Positions 12,689 through 23,274 of a stretch of 64,000 nt of DNA are shown here, piece after piece. This DNA is from Eremomyces bilateralis CBS 781.70 (lineage: Eukaryota > Ascomycota > Dothideomycetes > Eremomycetales > Eremomycetaceae). Within the stretch, counting starts at the first letter, position 1, and each line of letters starts with the position of its first letter. A program made the position numbers and the translations under genes. The notes beneath the pieces were generated by a model that saw nothing but the letters and a program-made list of their open reading frames with translations, was not told the DNA's origin and did no database searches. Where the stretch lies: the NCBI RefSeq assembly GCF_010015585.1, contig NW_022985080.1, positions 30,323 to 94,322 of the forward strand. The letters run 5' to 3'.

Positions 12689-14773
12689 TCAGCATTTCAT
12701 CTTGATTCTATGTCTTAGCTCCTCTTCCCTGAGCTCGAACATGATCTGAGCCCCAACAAAGAGTGTCCCTGATGCTGCTGCAACGTAGAGAAGGCCCGAC
12801 CAACTGCCAACGATGCCGTGTACAAGACTTTTGATTCCATCCAAGCCAATGGCAAAACCGACGAGGTTCGCCACCATCATCATTATAATGTTCCCGACGG
12901 CCCCGATGCCGCAGATTATTCGGTAGGCATTTGGCCTCGACTGCCATTGATGTTTTGGAAACAGTTTACTGGCAAGAACCTCTGGCATCACGAAGAAGGA
13001 GACGAGCCAACCCCATTGCAGCAACCGGAGTTGGATATCGTGCCAGATGGCAACGAACATGAAGACCATCAAGAAGTTGGCTGCTGCATGGAGTTTTCCC
13101 CACACTCCTGTTGTGAGACTGCCGCCGAGGGGAATGTAGATGTATCTAACAATCCACCGATTGTAGCTGCGATGCCACCCTCTCCAAAAGGCAAGGGCAG
13201 AGTAGTTGTTGCTCATGCAACGGACCATATTCTCGGGTGCATCGATTCCATCCAGCAGGCCCCACAGGCGGAAAAACCGCCAAGGTAGTAACAACTTCAG
13301 CCAGATGTGGTGAAGGTTGAAGAAGCCAAGCATGCTTAACTGGAATGGACTATATACGCTCCAGTCTGGTTTGGCCTTGAATATGGCGACGGCGTATATG
13401 AAATGTATGAAGAGTTCCATGGCCAGAAGTGCAGCAAAGAATCTTATTGCGTAGAGCACGGTTCGTTCTCGCGTTACACTAGCTGCTCGGTAGCGCAGCT
13501 GGGATACATAATCATTGAATGTGAGAATGGGACCGGCGAGGTAAAGGGGAGAGTAGAGAGTATATGCCAGGTAGTTGCGAAAGTTGAAGTCCATGGGCTT
13601 GGCTGGAATGCTCACGCGATCTCGTTCAGAGAGACTAGAGGGGTCGAGCTGTTTCTTCTTTGGCGAATTAGTCCAGTGCTATAGGTCTAGAGACCACGAC
13701 GTACCTCAATCGGACTGCCACCCCGTTGATTAAGGCTCCAATAATAGTCCATATTGAATGAAATGAGACGAAGAACGGTGATCTTGAAAAGAACCTCCCA
13801 TCTAGGTATCAATCCCTGGTATCGGTCGAGCAACACGCCCCAATTTTCCACGGGAACACCTTTATCGACCATTCCTGCGCCCTTATGGGGAAATATGAAG
13901 GCTGCCACGTTGGCGAGAGGATAGCCTCTCCCGAACTCGTTCGCAAACAAAATAACGATGTTAAAAATCCATGTTGCTGCGGGTATGTACTTCCGGGGGA
14001 GATTCTTCCCTAACTCATAATTGATGTACAGAATAATCAAGACCTTGATCGCAGAGACGCCGTGCAATGCAGCTATGAAGGCAATTGCGAAAGCGAAATC
14101 AAATCGAGCGCGGTATGCCAATCGAGTATCAGCAGCCGCCTGTGCGCTCAATCCCTGGGAAAGCTGGGAATGGGAACGATTGACGTTGGGCGGTGGTGCA
14201 GTATAGGAATCCAACCGCCAAAACAATTCATAGACTTTTCTTAGGAGAGGATGAAGAATCGCAACAAGAAATAAGTATGGAAGATTGTCCCTGAAGGAAG
14301 AGAACTGTCCATCGGAGTTGTCCTAGATGGCAGTCAGAGCCAGGAGCATATGGCTACGGCGAACTTTCAAGGAAATAGAGTCACCATACCACTCGACGCC
14401 CGGGAATCCAGCCTTTAGAAAGGAGTGGGGCATATCTTGAGAAACTCGGATGCGATTCTAGTAATTATTAGTCAATTCGTTTTAGATTCGGACAGAGCAT
14501 GGTCATAGCAGTACCTCTTGATACATCGATCACCGACCAAAACATCAACAGTACCGCCGTGGAGACGATAAAATAGTAGAAGTAGAATTCAGTACTCTTC
14601 CATTTTGACGGCTGTGCCTCATCGTGGAATCGCGACTTGGCTTTCTGCCTCGAACCAGACGGTTGAGGCTGGAGGCGAGCATCTGTGTTAGGGGGGTTGG
14701 TGGACGGAACTACGAACCTCGTGTCCAACGTCTCAAGCGTGTACAGGCGGGCGAAAAATGCGAGCAAGCTCAT
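12689..14773 (-). CDS. gup1: Gup1-type MBOAT O-acyltransferase
   Basis: A polytopic ER membrane O-acyltransferase of the MBOAT family, related to yeast Gup1, which remodels the lipid of GPI anchors (adds a long acyl chain to lyso-PI). 636 residues in four exons: 14773-14515, 14457-14390, 14322-13705 and 13654-12689. Introns are 57, 67 and 50 bases. The second exon is only 68 bases and supplies the conserved LLSKGWIPGRRV. Many hydrophobic segments follow. The MBOAT core has FWRGWHRSYNRW and, further on, the near-invariant active-site His at about residue 520 (FVAIWHDI). The C-terminus REEELRHRIKMKC matches the family end. The last acceptor could be 3 bases upstream, adding one Lys. It is divergent from arp4. 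Confidence 0.92.
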
Positions 14774-15252
14774 ATCAAACGCTTATGTGAGTGCATGGAT
14801 CTAGAAAACAACCTGAATACTGATGTATCATGTATTATCAACAGGTTGAGCCTGTTGAGGAAACGCAAATGATGAAAGACAGCCCAGGGGTTTGACGGAC
14901 TGTTTGTCTGAGACTGTAGTAATGGGGTGATGTCAGCAGGGAGACACGTGAATGTCGGTTAAACTCCGGCACCATACATTCCGAATATTCCGAATATTAA
15001 CCGAAACCTTCCCTGCCACTGGGCGTCTATCATTCACTCCCGGTCGCAGACCCGTCGCGTTTATTCAGAGGAGAGGTGAATGTACCGTAATTACAGTCTA
15101 CAGCTAACCTAACCCTGTATGTGAGCTTCGCGATTCTGAAGCTCTACATCCTGGACCCAATGACCAAAGGTTACTAGAAAAAGATCCATTGACTTGCAAT
15201 CCCTCGCACCATTATCCGGGACACCTAGAATTGCCAATCTACCGAAGTCCTG
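14774..15252. promoter_or_regulatory. divergent promoter of gup1 (minus) and arp4 (plus)
   Basis: A 479-base region between two start codons facing apart. It contains a palindromic CACGTG E-box (14945-14950), a possible bHLH site, and a perfect 9-base tandem duplication ATTCCGAAT-ATTCCGAAT (14978-14995). No coding frame is convincing. Confidence 0.5.
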
Positions 15253-16817
15253 ATGTCGGCTCCGTCTCAGTTCACAGGGCCCAATGCGGCCGAATATGGC
15301 GGAGGTGAGTTCGTCTCTGTGCTGGCTCGAACCGCACTGATGTGGAAATAGATGAGGTATCTGCGATCGTCTTGGATCCGGGATACTCCTCCGTACGCGC
15401 CGGGTTTGCAGGCGAAGATGCCCCCAAATCGATCGTGCCAACATACTATGGCGCCGCGGATGGCGGCCAGCGGCTTCTCTTCGGCGAAAACGCCGTCCAC
15501 GGCACCCAATTCCCCCCCGAAATCCGCAATCCCATGTCGACGGACGGGTTGGTGCAAGACTGGGATGCGGCGACGAAGCTCTGGGAATACTCGGTCACAT
15601 CGAGTCTCACGGGCAAGCGGCAGACGCACCCCAGCAAGAACGGACTCAACGACGCCGCGGAAGATGAAGAAGGGGATGTGGACATGGACGGCGTCGAGGA
15701 TTTAGAGAAGCCGTTGTCGGAGAATCCCCTGATCATGACGGAACCGGGCTGGACGCCACCCAAGCAGCGAGAGAAGAGCATCGAAATCGCCATGGAAGAC
15801 TGGGGCGTGCCGGCGTTCTGGCTCGGGCGGACCGGCGTCCTGTCCGCCTTTTCCGCCGGCAAACCCTCCGCCCTAGTCATCGACATCGGCGCGTCGACGA
15901 CGTCCGTCACCCCCGTCCTGGACGGCATGCTCCTAAAGAAGGGGTGCGTCAAGTCCCCCCTCGCCGGAAACTTCGTGTCGCAGCAGTGCCGACTGCTCTT
16001 CGGCCAATCCGAACCGCCCATCAACATCACGCCGCACTTCATGGTAGCGAGCAAGAAGCCCGTCGACGCTGGCGCCAAAGCGCAGGCGATGCTGCGGACG
16101 TTCGAGTCGGAGATCCCGCAGTCCTTCCGGCGGCTGGGGGAGGAGCGGGTCTTGACCGAGTTCAAGGAAATGGTGGTCCAGGTCTGGGAGGGGCCGGGGA
16201 AATTCCCCGGGGTCACGAACCCGGGCAATCTACCGGCCGACCAGATGGATCCTGCGAAGCGGGCTCAGTTGCGGCCGTTTGAGTTCCCCGACGGATTCAA
16301 TCAGGTCTTCAGGATGGAGCGATATCAGCCTGTCGAGGGGCTCTTTGACGCGAAGGCCGCGCTGACGGTACGCCGATGGCCTGATCCAGTTCATTTCAAT
16401 TGCTAACTCCAAGTAGGACAAGGACAACCCGGCGCCGAAGCCCGAGCAGACGATCCCGGGTCTGATCGAGCAAGCGATGAAGACCATCGATGTCGAGGTC
16501 CGCCCGACGTTGCTCAATAATGTGGTCATTGCGGGTGGATCGTCGCTGTTGGTGGGCCTCACGAAGCGGATCGATCATGAAATCACCAACGTGCTACCCG
16601 GACCGAGGACAAGAATCTTCGCCCCGTCTAACACGGTTGAGAGACGGTATGCGAGCTGGGTTGGGGGAAGCATCCTTGCCAGCTTGGGGTCGTTCCACCA
16701 AGTACGTTTACTCTTCTTTTTCACTTTGTGCGTTGGAACTAACATCGTTAGATGTGGATATCGAAGAAGGAATACGAGGAACACGGCGCCAATATCATTG
16801 AGAAGCGGTGCAAATGA
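15253..16817 (+). CDS. arp4: actin-related protein Arp4 (NuA4/SWR1/INO80 subunit)
   Basis: Nuclear actin-related protein shared by the NuA4 acetyltransferase and the SWR1 and INO80 remodelling complexes. 472 residues in four exons: 15253-15304, 15352-16367, 16417-16701 and 16752-16817; introns are 47-50 bases. The short first exon encodes MSAPSQFTGPNAAEYGG, then EVSAIVLDPGYSSVRAGFAG, the actin-fold phosphate-1 loop. An acidic Arp4-specific insert is at about 105-130 (AEDEEGDVDMDGVEDL). The second phosphate loop is ALVIDIGASTTSVTPV and the adenosine motif VVIAGGSSLLVGL. The last exon is 21 codons ending EYEEHGANIIEKRCK, the usual actin-fold C-terminal helix. The exon structure was inferred from splice signals that keep the frame. 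Confidence 0.94.
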
Positions 16818-17108
16818 AGTGGGTCTGCAATGACAAACCAGTAGGTATCTGGCAACATGGAGTTACCCGGTGGTGGATAACGATGGTACGGTCTGTTGTT
16901 TTACACAAAGGCTGGCGTATTTGGGAGTAGGTTAAGCATGGTTGGAAGCATTTCCAAACAAAAGCGATGGGATCAAGATACTCCAGCCAGCGCCGGTCAA
17001 TTATAGAAAGTTCGATTGATGCGCCCAATGACCCGATGGAACTCCGTGTATGTCCGGCCTAACCATTAAATGATGTACAAGCGTGCATTAAATCTACACG
17101 TTGATGGC

Positions 17109-17995
17109 TCATGAATCGACATCCATTTTCTCAGCGGTTCCGGCCGGTTGATCGTCGCCCAGCTCGTGGACCGTCACGTACTTTGAGATGTCGTCTCGCG
17201 TGATCACCTTCTCCTTCAACACCGCGGTCGTGCCCTGAGCAAACTTGTAGTCCCTCTGCTTCTGCGCCCGCTGATTCGGCGTCCGGAAGTTCCGCATCAA
17301 CGTCGTCTTCTCCTCTGTGATCACGCACACATCCACATTACTTCCACTCCCCAAATCATTCCAGATTCCCGCCTCGATCGCGTCCGCACACAGCTTCACC
17401 GCCGCCTCCCGCGTCATCACCTTCTCCCACTTCGTCTCAAACACCGACATGGCCGCCAACGACCCCGACCCCATCGTCACGTACGGCAGCTTGTCTGTGG
17501 AGCCGTGCGCGTGCACGGTGAAGAGGTGCGGCCCCGTGGGGTCGACGCCGGCGACGACGAGATACGCGCCGATGTGGCCCTGGTAGCGGAAGAGGTGCTG
17601 CTTCAGCAGGGTCATGCAGGTGACGACGCGCGGTTTGCGGCCGGTGAAGAGTCCGTGCAGCTCGAGGTTGGAGGAGATGAGCGCGGTGGTGAATTCGGTG
17701 TCGGCGGCGGTGCCGGCGCCGGCGCACCAGATCTGCGGGGAGATGTAGTGGAGCTTTTCGCAGTTCTGGAGGAGGGCTGAGTTAGTGGAGGAGCGAGATG
17801 GAGGGAGGGAGGGAAGCTTGCCTTGTCCGCGACGATGGGACCGCTGGTGGCTCGCGTGTCGGCGGCGATGACGACTCCGCCATCGAAGAGACATCCTACG
17901 ATGGTGGTACCAGTGGAAGTGGCTTTGGGGAGAGGGACGCCTTGGGCGTGCAACGCGGTATTGCGGTTATGGTTGGAGAAATCGAAGCCAGGCAT
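17109..17995 (-). CDS. pup1: 20S proteasome subunit beta-2 (Pup1), trypsin-like active site
   Basis: Catalytic beta-2 subunit of the 20S proteasome, 276 residues, exons 17995-17822 and 17765-17109. A propeptide of 29 residues ends STG; autocleavage exposes Thr30 (mature Thr1) in [11 protein letters not shown]. The mature D17 (IAADTRAT) and K33 (NCEK) of the catalytic triad are present, as is the family block GAGTAADTE. The 56-base intron starts with GCAAGC rather than GT, so it is a GC-AG intron. It has a CACTAAC branch site and CAG acceptor, and splicing restores IVADKNCEKLH exactly. The C-terminal tail that wraps the neighbouring beta-3 subunit is intact. Confidence 0.95.
17766..17821 (-). 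other. GC-AG intron of pup1
   Basis: The only frame-preserving splice that restores the invariant VADKNCEKLH uses the donor AAG|GCAAGC and acceptor TCCAG|AAC. GC donors are a minor, established class and here the rest of the donor fits consensus strongly, which compensates for the U1 mismatch. Confidence 0.85.
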
Positions 17996-18252
17996 GGTGA
18001 CGGGCGAGATGCGAGATGGGTATGTGTAGGGAGCCGGGGAGGAAGCGACGCGGAAAGTCGAAGGGACGAAAGGTAGCCGAAGGCAGAGTTTGTAGAGGTA
18101 TAAGAGTAATGAGTGAGTACGGTAAGAGTTGGTGATGGAGTGTTGGCTATATTGTCTCTTGCTGTTTAGCCAGTTGCTTCAGTTGCAGGAGATGATGAAG
18201 CTCAAGGCCGCCTGGACAAGTTGAGGAAGGAGCTCCAGCTCTGGAGCTCAGG

Positions 18253-18288
18253 CACTCAGGCAGACACTCAGGCAGACACTCAGGCAGA
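18253..18288. repeat. 12-bp perfect tandem repeat x3
   Basis: CACTCAGGCAGA occurs three times head to tail, preceded by a partial copy (CTCAGG). It lies in the pup1/nup159 promoter; probably a minisatellite. Confidence 0.85.
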
Positions 18289-18333
18289 GGAGCCCTGTCG
18301 TGTCGCGGCTAACCTGGCGGGAAATTTGCACGT

Positions 18334-18390
18334 GGCGGCAATTGGACCATTCACCATGGGATAATAGACGCCACCCCGGCATTTGCCGCC
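18334..18390. promoter_or_regulatory. PACE-like (Rpn4-type) motif pair
   Basis: GGCGGCAAT on the plus strand (18334-18342) and GGCGGCAAA on the minus strand (18382-18390) sit 340-400 bases upstream of the proteasome gene pup1. They differ from the yeast element GGTGGCAAA at one or two positions. The role is inferred from similarity only. Confidence 0.35.
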
Positions 18391-18765
18391 GACGCGCCTT
18401 CGTGAACTCAGAAACATGAGAACTTCGACATTCTGATCAGCGTTGTCATGTAGTTGATAGCTGCATCTGCACTACTACTACGGTCCTGTGCTCTTCACCA
18501 GAGTGCTCGCCGTGTACATTCACTCCGCACGATTTTCCAACGAAACTTGCAATTCTTCCGCCCCAGCCCGAACCGGCTGCCCTCTCATTCGTTCCATCGC
18601 TCCTCTGATAGCTTCCACTCCGACTACCATCGCGACGGTCACGCGTCTCCTACTCCGTCGCATTCCAGTTCGAAAGACGAAAATAATTCGGACAGCACCC
18701 AGCAGCGGACTACCCCGTCGAAAGAGCTTGGTCCTGGTTATATCAGGGCAAAACTAGCATTCAGC

Positions 18766-21700
18766 ATGGCGGCAGCAGCTTTGGGTGGAGGCTTGCCTGC
18801 TCCGCAAGCTAATGGAGGACCGGACCTTGATGAAGTGACTACGGATGTACGTTACTCGGTGATGAGTTTGGATTGGAATCATCCACTGACCTCATGATAC
18901 AGAACCTCGGATTCCAGGCCTTAAATGGCGAAACCAAGATCAAACTCCTCCCAACGCCATGGCCCGCCGACAAATTACCTCCACCGACCTCCTCTCTACT
19001 CAGCATATCCGCCGCGAAAGGGCTCCTCGCCGCAGCAAGCCCCGAAGCGCTAATAATATCGTCGACAGAAACTGTCCGAAACGCATTCACGGCAGAAGTA
19101 CAGGGTGTGAAGCAAGTCAAACCGTTCCAGCCACAAGCCACCTTACCTGTCCCGCGTATCTCCCACGTTGCGTTCTCCGCGAACGGCTCATTCCTGGTCA
19201 TATGTGCCGAGGACGGCGGAGGATTAGCCATCTATAACGTCGACTCGCTCTCCGGGGGCAACAAGGAGCCCGCTTTCCAGATCAGCACGAACGGCGTGGC
19301 GGTTCGCGCGCTGCTGCCCAACCCTGCACCGGAACTGGAGAAATATTTCGCGGTCGTGCTTACCGGTGCACAGGTTCTCTTAGCCGATCTCCAGGAAAAG
19401 CAGCTGGTGAATGGGACGGCCGGGAATCAAGTTCTTCATCAGAATGTCAGCTGCGTATCGTGGAGCAACAAGGGCAAGCAATTTGTCGCTGGCCTCGCCG
19501 ACGGCACCGCTGTTCAATTGGACCCTTCCGGCAATCCAAAAGCGCTGATACCGCGCCCTCCACAGCTTGAAAGTGGCCATGCTGGTGAGTCTGCTCATTG
19601 ATACCCTCGTTGCCTATGACTGACGTGACCTAGTCTCCCAGATATCATGGCTTGCGAATGACAGTTTCTTGATGATTTACGCTCCCACACAGTTTGAGGC
19701 CGACCGTGCGCCTGACTCAACAGCCTACCTGGTCACACGACAAAAAGGCACGACGAATTTCGCGTTCCAAAAGTTGAATGAACCATGTGGACCCTTCGGC
19801 CTGAATCGATCCCCCCCACACCACTTCATTTCAAGGCTCCGAGAATGGCCTCCTGCGTTATCAGATTTGATAATCGTTTCATCGACTGCATCGCAAGACG
19901 TGGGGTTGTACACGCAGTCAGCCAAACCCCTAGGGCCGGTCGTGGGCGAGAAGTCGCCAGAGGCTGTGACTAACCAGTACACGTTTACTTCGATGGCGAA
20001 TGACAGTAGACGCGCTCAACTACCGATATCATTCGTAGACGACATGTCGGACACTTCGCCCATTGGCATGTCGCTAGACCTATCGAGTCGAGAGAAAGCA
20101 CATCGGCCGATCCCTGCCGAGGAAGAGATTGAAGAATCTCCTACACCTGTCCCCGCGTTGATGATACTCAATAACGAAGGGTCGCTATCCGCTTGGTGGA
20201 TTATCTACAATGATTCTATCCGAGAATCGACGGCTTATCCCGGTCTCGCTTCCGCAGGAACACTCAAGAGTTCGGTGAGTTCGCAGAAGACAGAGCAACC
20301 AACAAGTCCATTTGGACAAGTAAAGCCTCAAGGCTTGGCATTTGGTGCCTCTACCTTTACAAAACCTGCGGCGCCGGCTTTTGGCTCACCGGGTGGAGGG
20401 GCAGCCTTTGGCGGAGCATCTACTCTCGGCCAGAAGCAATCAGCTTGGGGCACTTCTACTCCAGCCGGATCAGCCTTTGGTGGGCCAGCTGCTTTGGGCC
20501 AGAAACCGTCCGTGTGGGGCGGCGCTGCTGCTGGTGCGCCGCAAACCGGTGGTGTCGCCTTCGGTCAATCATCGTTCGGGTCAACTCCCACCTTCGCAAA
20601 GCCTGCCTTTGGTTCTCCGGCTCCGCTCGGGAGTACGAATACTGCCGGTACCTCTTTCGGTTCGGTCGGAGGCATCGGTGCTCGTTCATCGCCATGGGGA
20701 GCTGCTTCCTCTCAGCCTGCGAAACCCGCCGGTGGTGAGAAACCAGCTCCATTTGGCGCCTTTGCAGCATCCGGGAACAAGGCCACAGCATCACCATTTG
20801 CTACCCTTCCGAAAGATCAAACTCGTGGCTCCGATTTTGGGTCTGGATCGGCCTTGACGGCTACTCCGTCTTCAGCATTTGGTACCCCTCCACTGCAAAG
20901 TTTTGCCTCAACTGTGTCAATTAACTCGACTACAGGTGGATCCACTATAGGCACCTCATCTTTTGGGAACACTACCACCCCTCAAGCGTCGGGAGTCTTC
21001 GGTCAAAAGCAACCCGAAGCCCCTGAAACGAAAGACGCGGACATGGATGAGGATACAATGGATGACTCGGCGCCGCAACCCGCGAAAGAACCCCTTAAAC
21101 CCAGCGGGGCATTTGGGGGGACTGGCTTCTCTCTGGGAAGTACATTCAAGCCTAGCACAGACAAAGAGAAGGAAAGCACCGGTGATGAAAAGACGGACCA
21201 GAAGGCTGGGTCGGCATATAGTTCTTTTGGCAATGCTCTTGGAGATGCTCTTAAGCAACCCAACCTTCCGGTGCCGGAAACTCCACTGAAGAAAGAGTCT
21301 GGATTAGATGGACTCAAACCGACAGATATCTCTACTACATCTGCATCGCCGCCCAAACTGCCTGCCGCGCCCACTTTGTTCCCAAGCATCAACAAGGAAC
21401 CAGCAAAACTGCCTGAAGCCGCTCCAGGTCTGACTACAGGTCAACCAAGCACTTCTCCCTTTGGGAAGGCCCAGCAAACCGAGGTCGTGGAGGCCGCAGC
21501 AAAGCCACTGGATGACAATGATGATGAGGATTTAGAAGAAGAGCCTGAAGTGGCCCCCGAAGACGACGCGCCGCTTCCACCAGATCCTACTACCGTTGCC
21601 AGACCGAGTTGGTTTTCACAGGCTCCGCCTGGAGCAAAACCCACCTCGTCGCAAGATGGTACAGCGGATAAAGAGGGAGACCATCCGAAGTCGAAAATTC

Positions 21701-23274
21701 CGAACATAATACCCTACGAACAACCGCAGCTCCTGCAGCCCACACCAGCCAAATCATTCCTAATGCCAACAGCCCCGAGTCCCCCGCCGCCTGGTGACCA
21801 GCATATATCCTCCACAACACCCGCCGGCCTTCCGAAAGGACCAACATTTTTGCCGCCATATAAAGCGGGTCAACGCTCACCTCGCTCACCGAGCCCTGTC
21901 CGCTCGGCCTCAACTCCGGTATCCCGTCCCATTTCAGTGGGCGTTCGCCAGCCATCTCGGCCTTCCTCCCGGACAGCGCTATCGCAGACGCAGACCGCAG
22001 CGCAGGAACCCCAGGAGATCCCCGATCTTGCTGCAACTGCTCTCCAACGTCGACCCGTCACGCCGCCTATTTCCAGCCTGCAGGATGAAGAAGCAGAAGA
22101 AACCCAGCGGATGCTGGCGGCACCGACGAATCAAAAACTCAAGCTGGAGAAATTCACTGCTCGCAAGGACTACGTCGGAGCGTCGGAAACTCTCGCCTCA
22201 CGTGACGATATTCCCTCGCAGATCGAGCGTCTGTTCCGGGACATCAATTCCATGATCGACACCCTCGGTCTCAACGCCCGCACGCTCAACGAATTCATCC
22301 GTGGCCACGAGGAGCTCCTCGCTGACGATGGCCGCGAAAAAGAGGACCTGCTCGACCGCGACGTGGACGCCGACTTCGACGCCGTCCTCGCGGGCGACAT
22401 CCCCCAAGACGTCTGGGTTCTCAGCGAGGTGGAGGATCTGAACATGCTCCTCAACTCTATGGAGCAGCAACTGGACGAAGGCCGCGTGACCGACCCCAGA
22501 GAGAAGGTGCGCAAGGCTGTGCAGATGAAACGCGACGTCGTCAAGCTGCGCCACGCCGTCACAGGGCTCCGGTCGGTGATCGAGTCGGCGCGCGACCCCG
22601 CAGCGAAGGAAGCGCGGAAATCCGCCCCGCTCGAGCTGCACCAGGCGGCCGCGCAGGCGGACCTGCGGGCGAAGTTCGGCGGGCTCCAGCGGAAGGTCGT
22701 GGAGGCGGAAGATGGCATCGCGGTGCTGCGCGCGCGCATCGCGCAGGCGGAGGCGCGGGCAGGCGGGAAGAGCGTGCCGACGGTGGAAGCGGTGGCGAAG
22801 ACGGTGGAGAAGATGATGCGGTTGTGGGAGGAGCGGGTGGCTGATTTGGATGTGTTGGAGGTGGAGGTCAAGAAACTGCGGCTCCGAGATGGGTCACGGC
22901 TGGATCGGAGTACTGGCGGGCTGGGTGAGAGGGACGGCTATAGCACGCCTGTGCGAGGGAGGGACGAGCCGAGCGAGAGAGGCACGCCGTTCATCACGCC
23001 AAGAAGTCGGATAGACGACGGGGCAATGACGAGCAGTGTGCGGAGCCTACGGAGCATGGGGAGTGTGAGGAGCAGTGTGAGGGGACGGACGTTCAAGTTG
23101 GACTACGGGAGGAGTTATGGGAACGAGTCGCTGGTTCAGGATGTCACGCGAGAAGACGTCAAGCGAGTTGAGGGTCTGATGAGAAAGAGGAGAGTGGTCC
23201 AGGATACACTGAAAGGTTTGATTGCGGCCAATGGGCCAAAGATCACGGAAGTTGGGACGAAGACCTATGGATAG
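18766..23274 (+). CDS. nup159: FG nucleoporin Nup159
   Basis: Cytoplasmic-face nuclear pore protein, 1,467 residues, exons 18766-18846, 18903-19584 and 19634-23274. Its N-terminal part (about 28-430) is the seven-bladed propeller that in yeast binds the DEAD-box helicase Dbp5 for mRNA export. Residues about 470-860 carry FG repeats (many PFG, AFG, SFG) in a Gly/Ser/Ala-rich, charge-poor stretch. An acidic segment follows (NDDEDLEEEPEVAPEDDA). Residues about 1,070-1,345 are helical heptad-rich sequence that docks to Nup82 and Nsp1 in the yeast complex. The two introns (56 and 49 bases) restore VTTDNLGFQ and HAVSQISWL. The start at 18766 is the first ATG in frame. The C-terminus ends in a conserved block with VEGLMRKRRVVQDTLKGL. 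Confidence 0.93.

Larger units (their letters stand above)
17996..18765. promoter_or_regulatory. divergent promoter of pup1 and nup159
   Basis: A 770-base region between divergent start codons. GGCGGCAAT (18334-18342, plus) and TTTGCCGCC (18382-18390, i.e. GGCGGCAAA on minus) resemble the yeast proteasome-associated control element GGTGGCAAA bound by Rpn4. A 12-base unit CACTCAGGCAGA is repeated three times perfectly (18253-18288). A frame upstream of nup159 is open but has no ATG before 18766. Confidence 0.5.

Noticed and set aside
15446-16228. 260-codon frame antisense to arp4
   Set aside because: It is a shadow of the strong arp4 codon bias (GC-rich third positions); the Arp4 protein is clearly the real product.
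18454-18765. N-terminal extension of Nup159
   Set aside because: The open frame upstream of 18766 starts with a non-ATG codon and has no ATG; the sequence is the pup1/nup159 promoter.
22170-22871. 233-codon frame antisense to nup159
   Set aside because: Its Ser/Arg-rich composition is what the reverse complement of the Glu/Asp/Ala-rich coiled-coil codons gives; no independent support.
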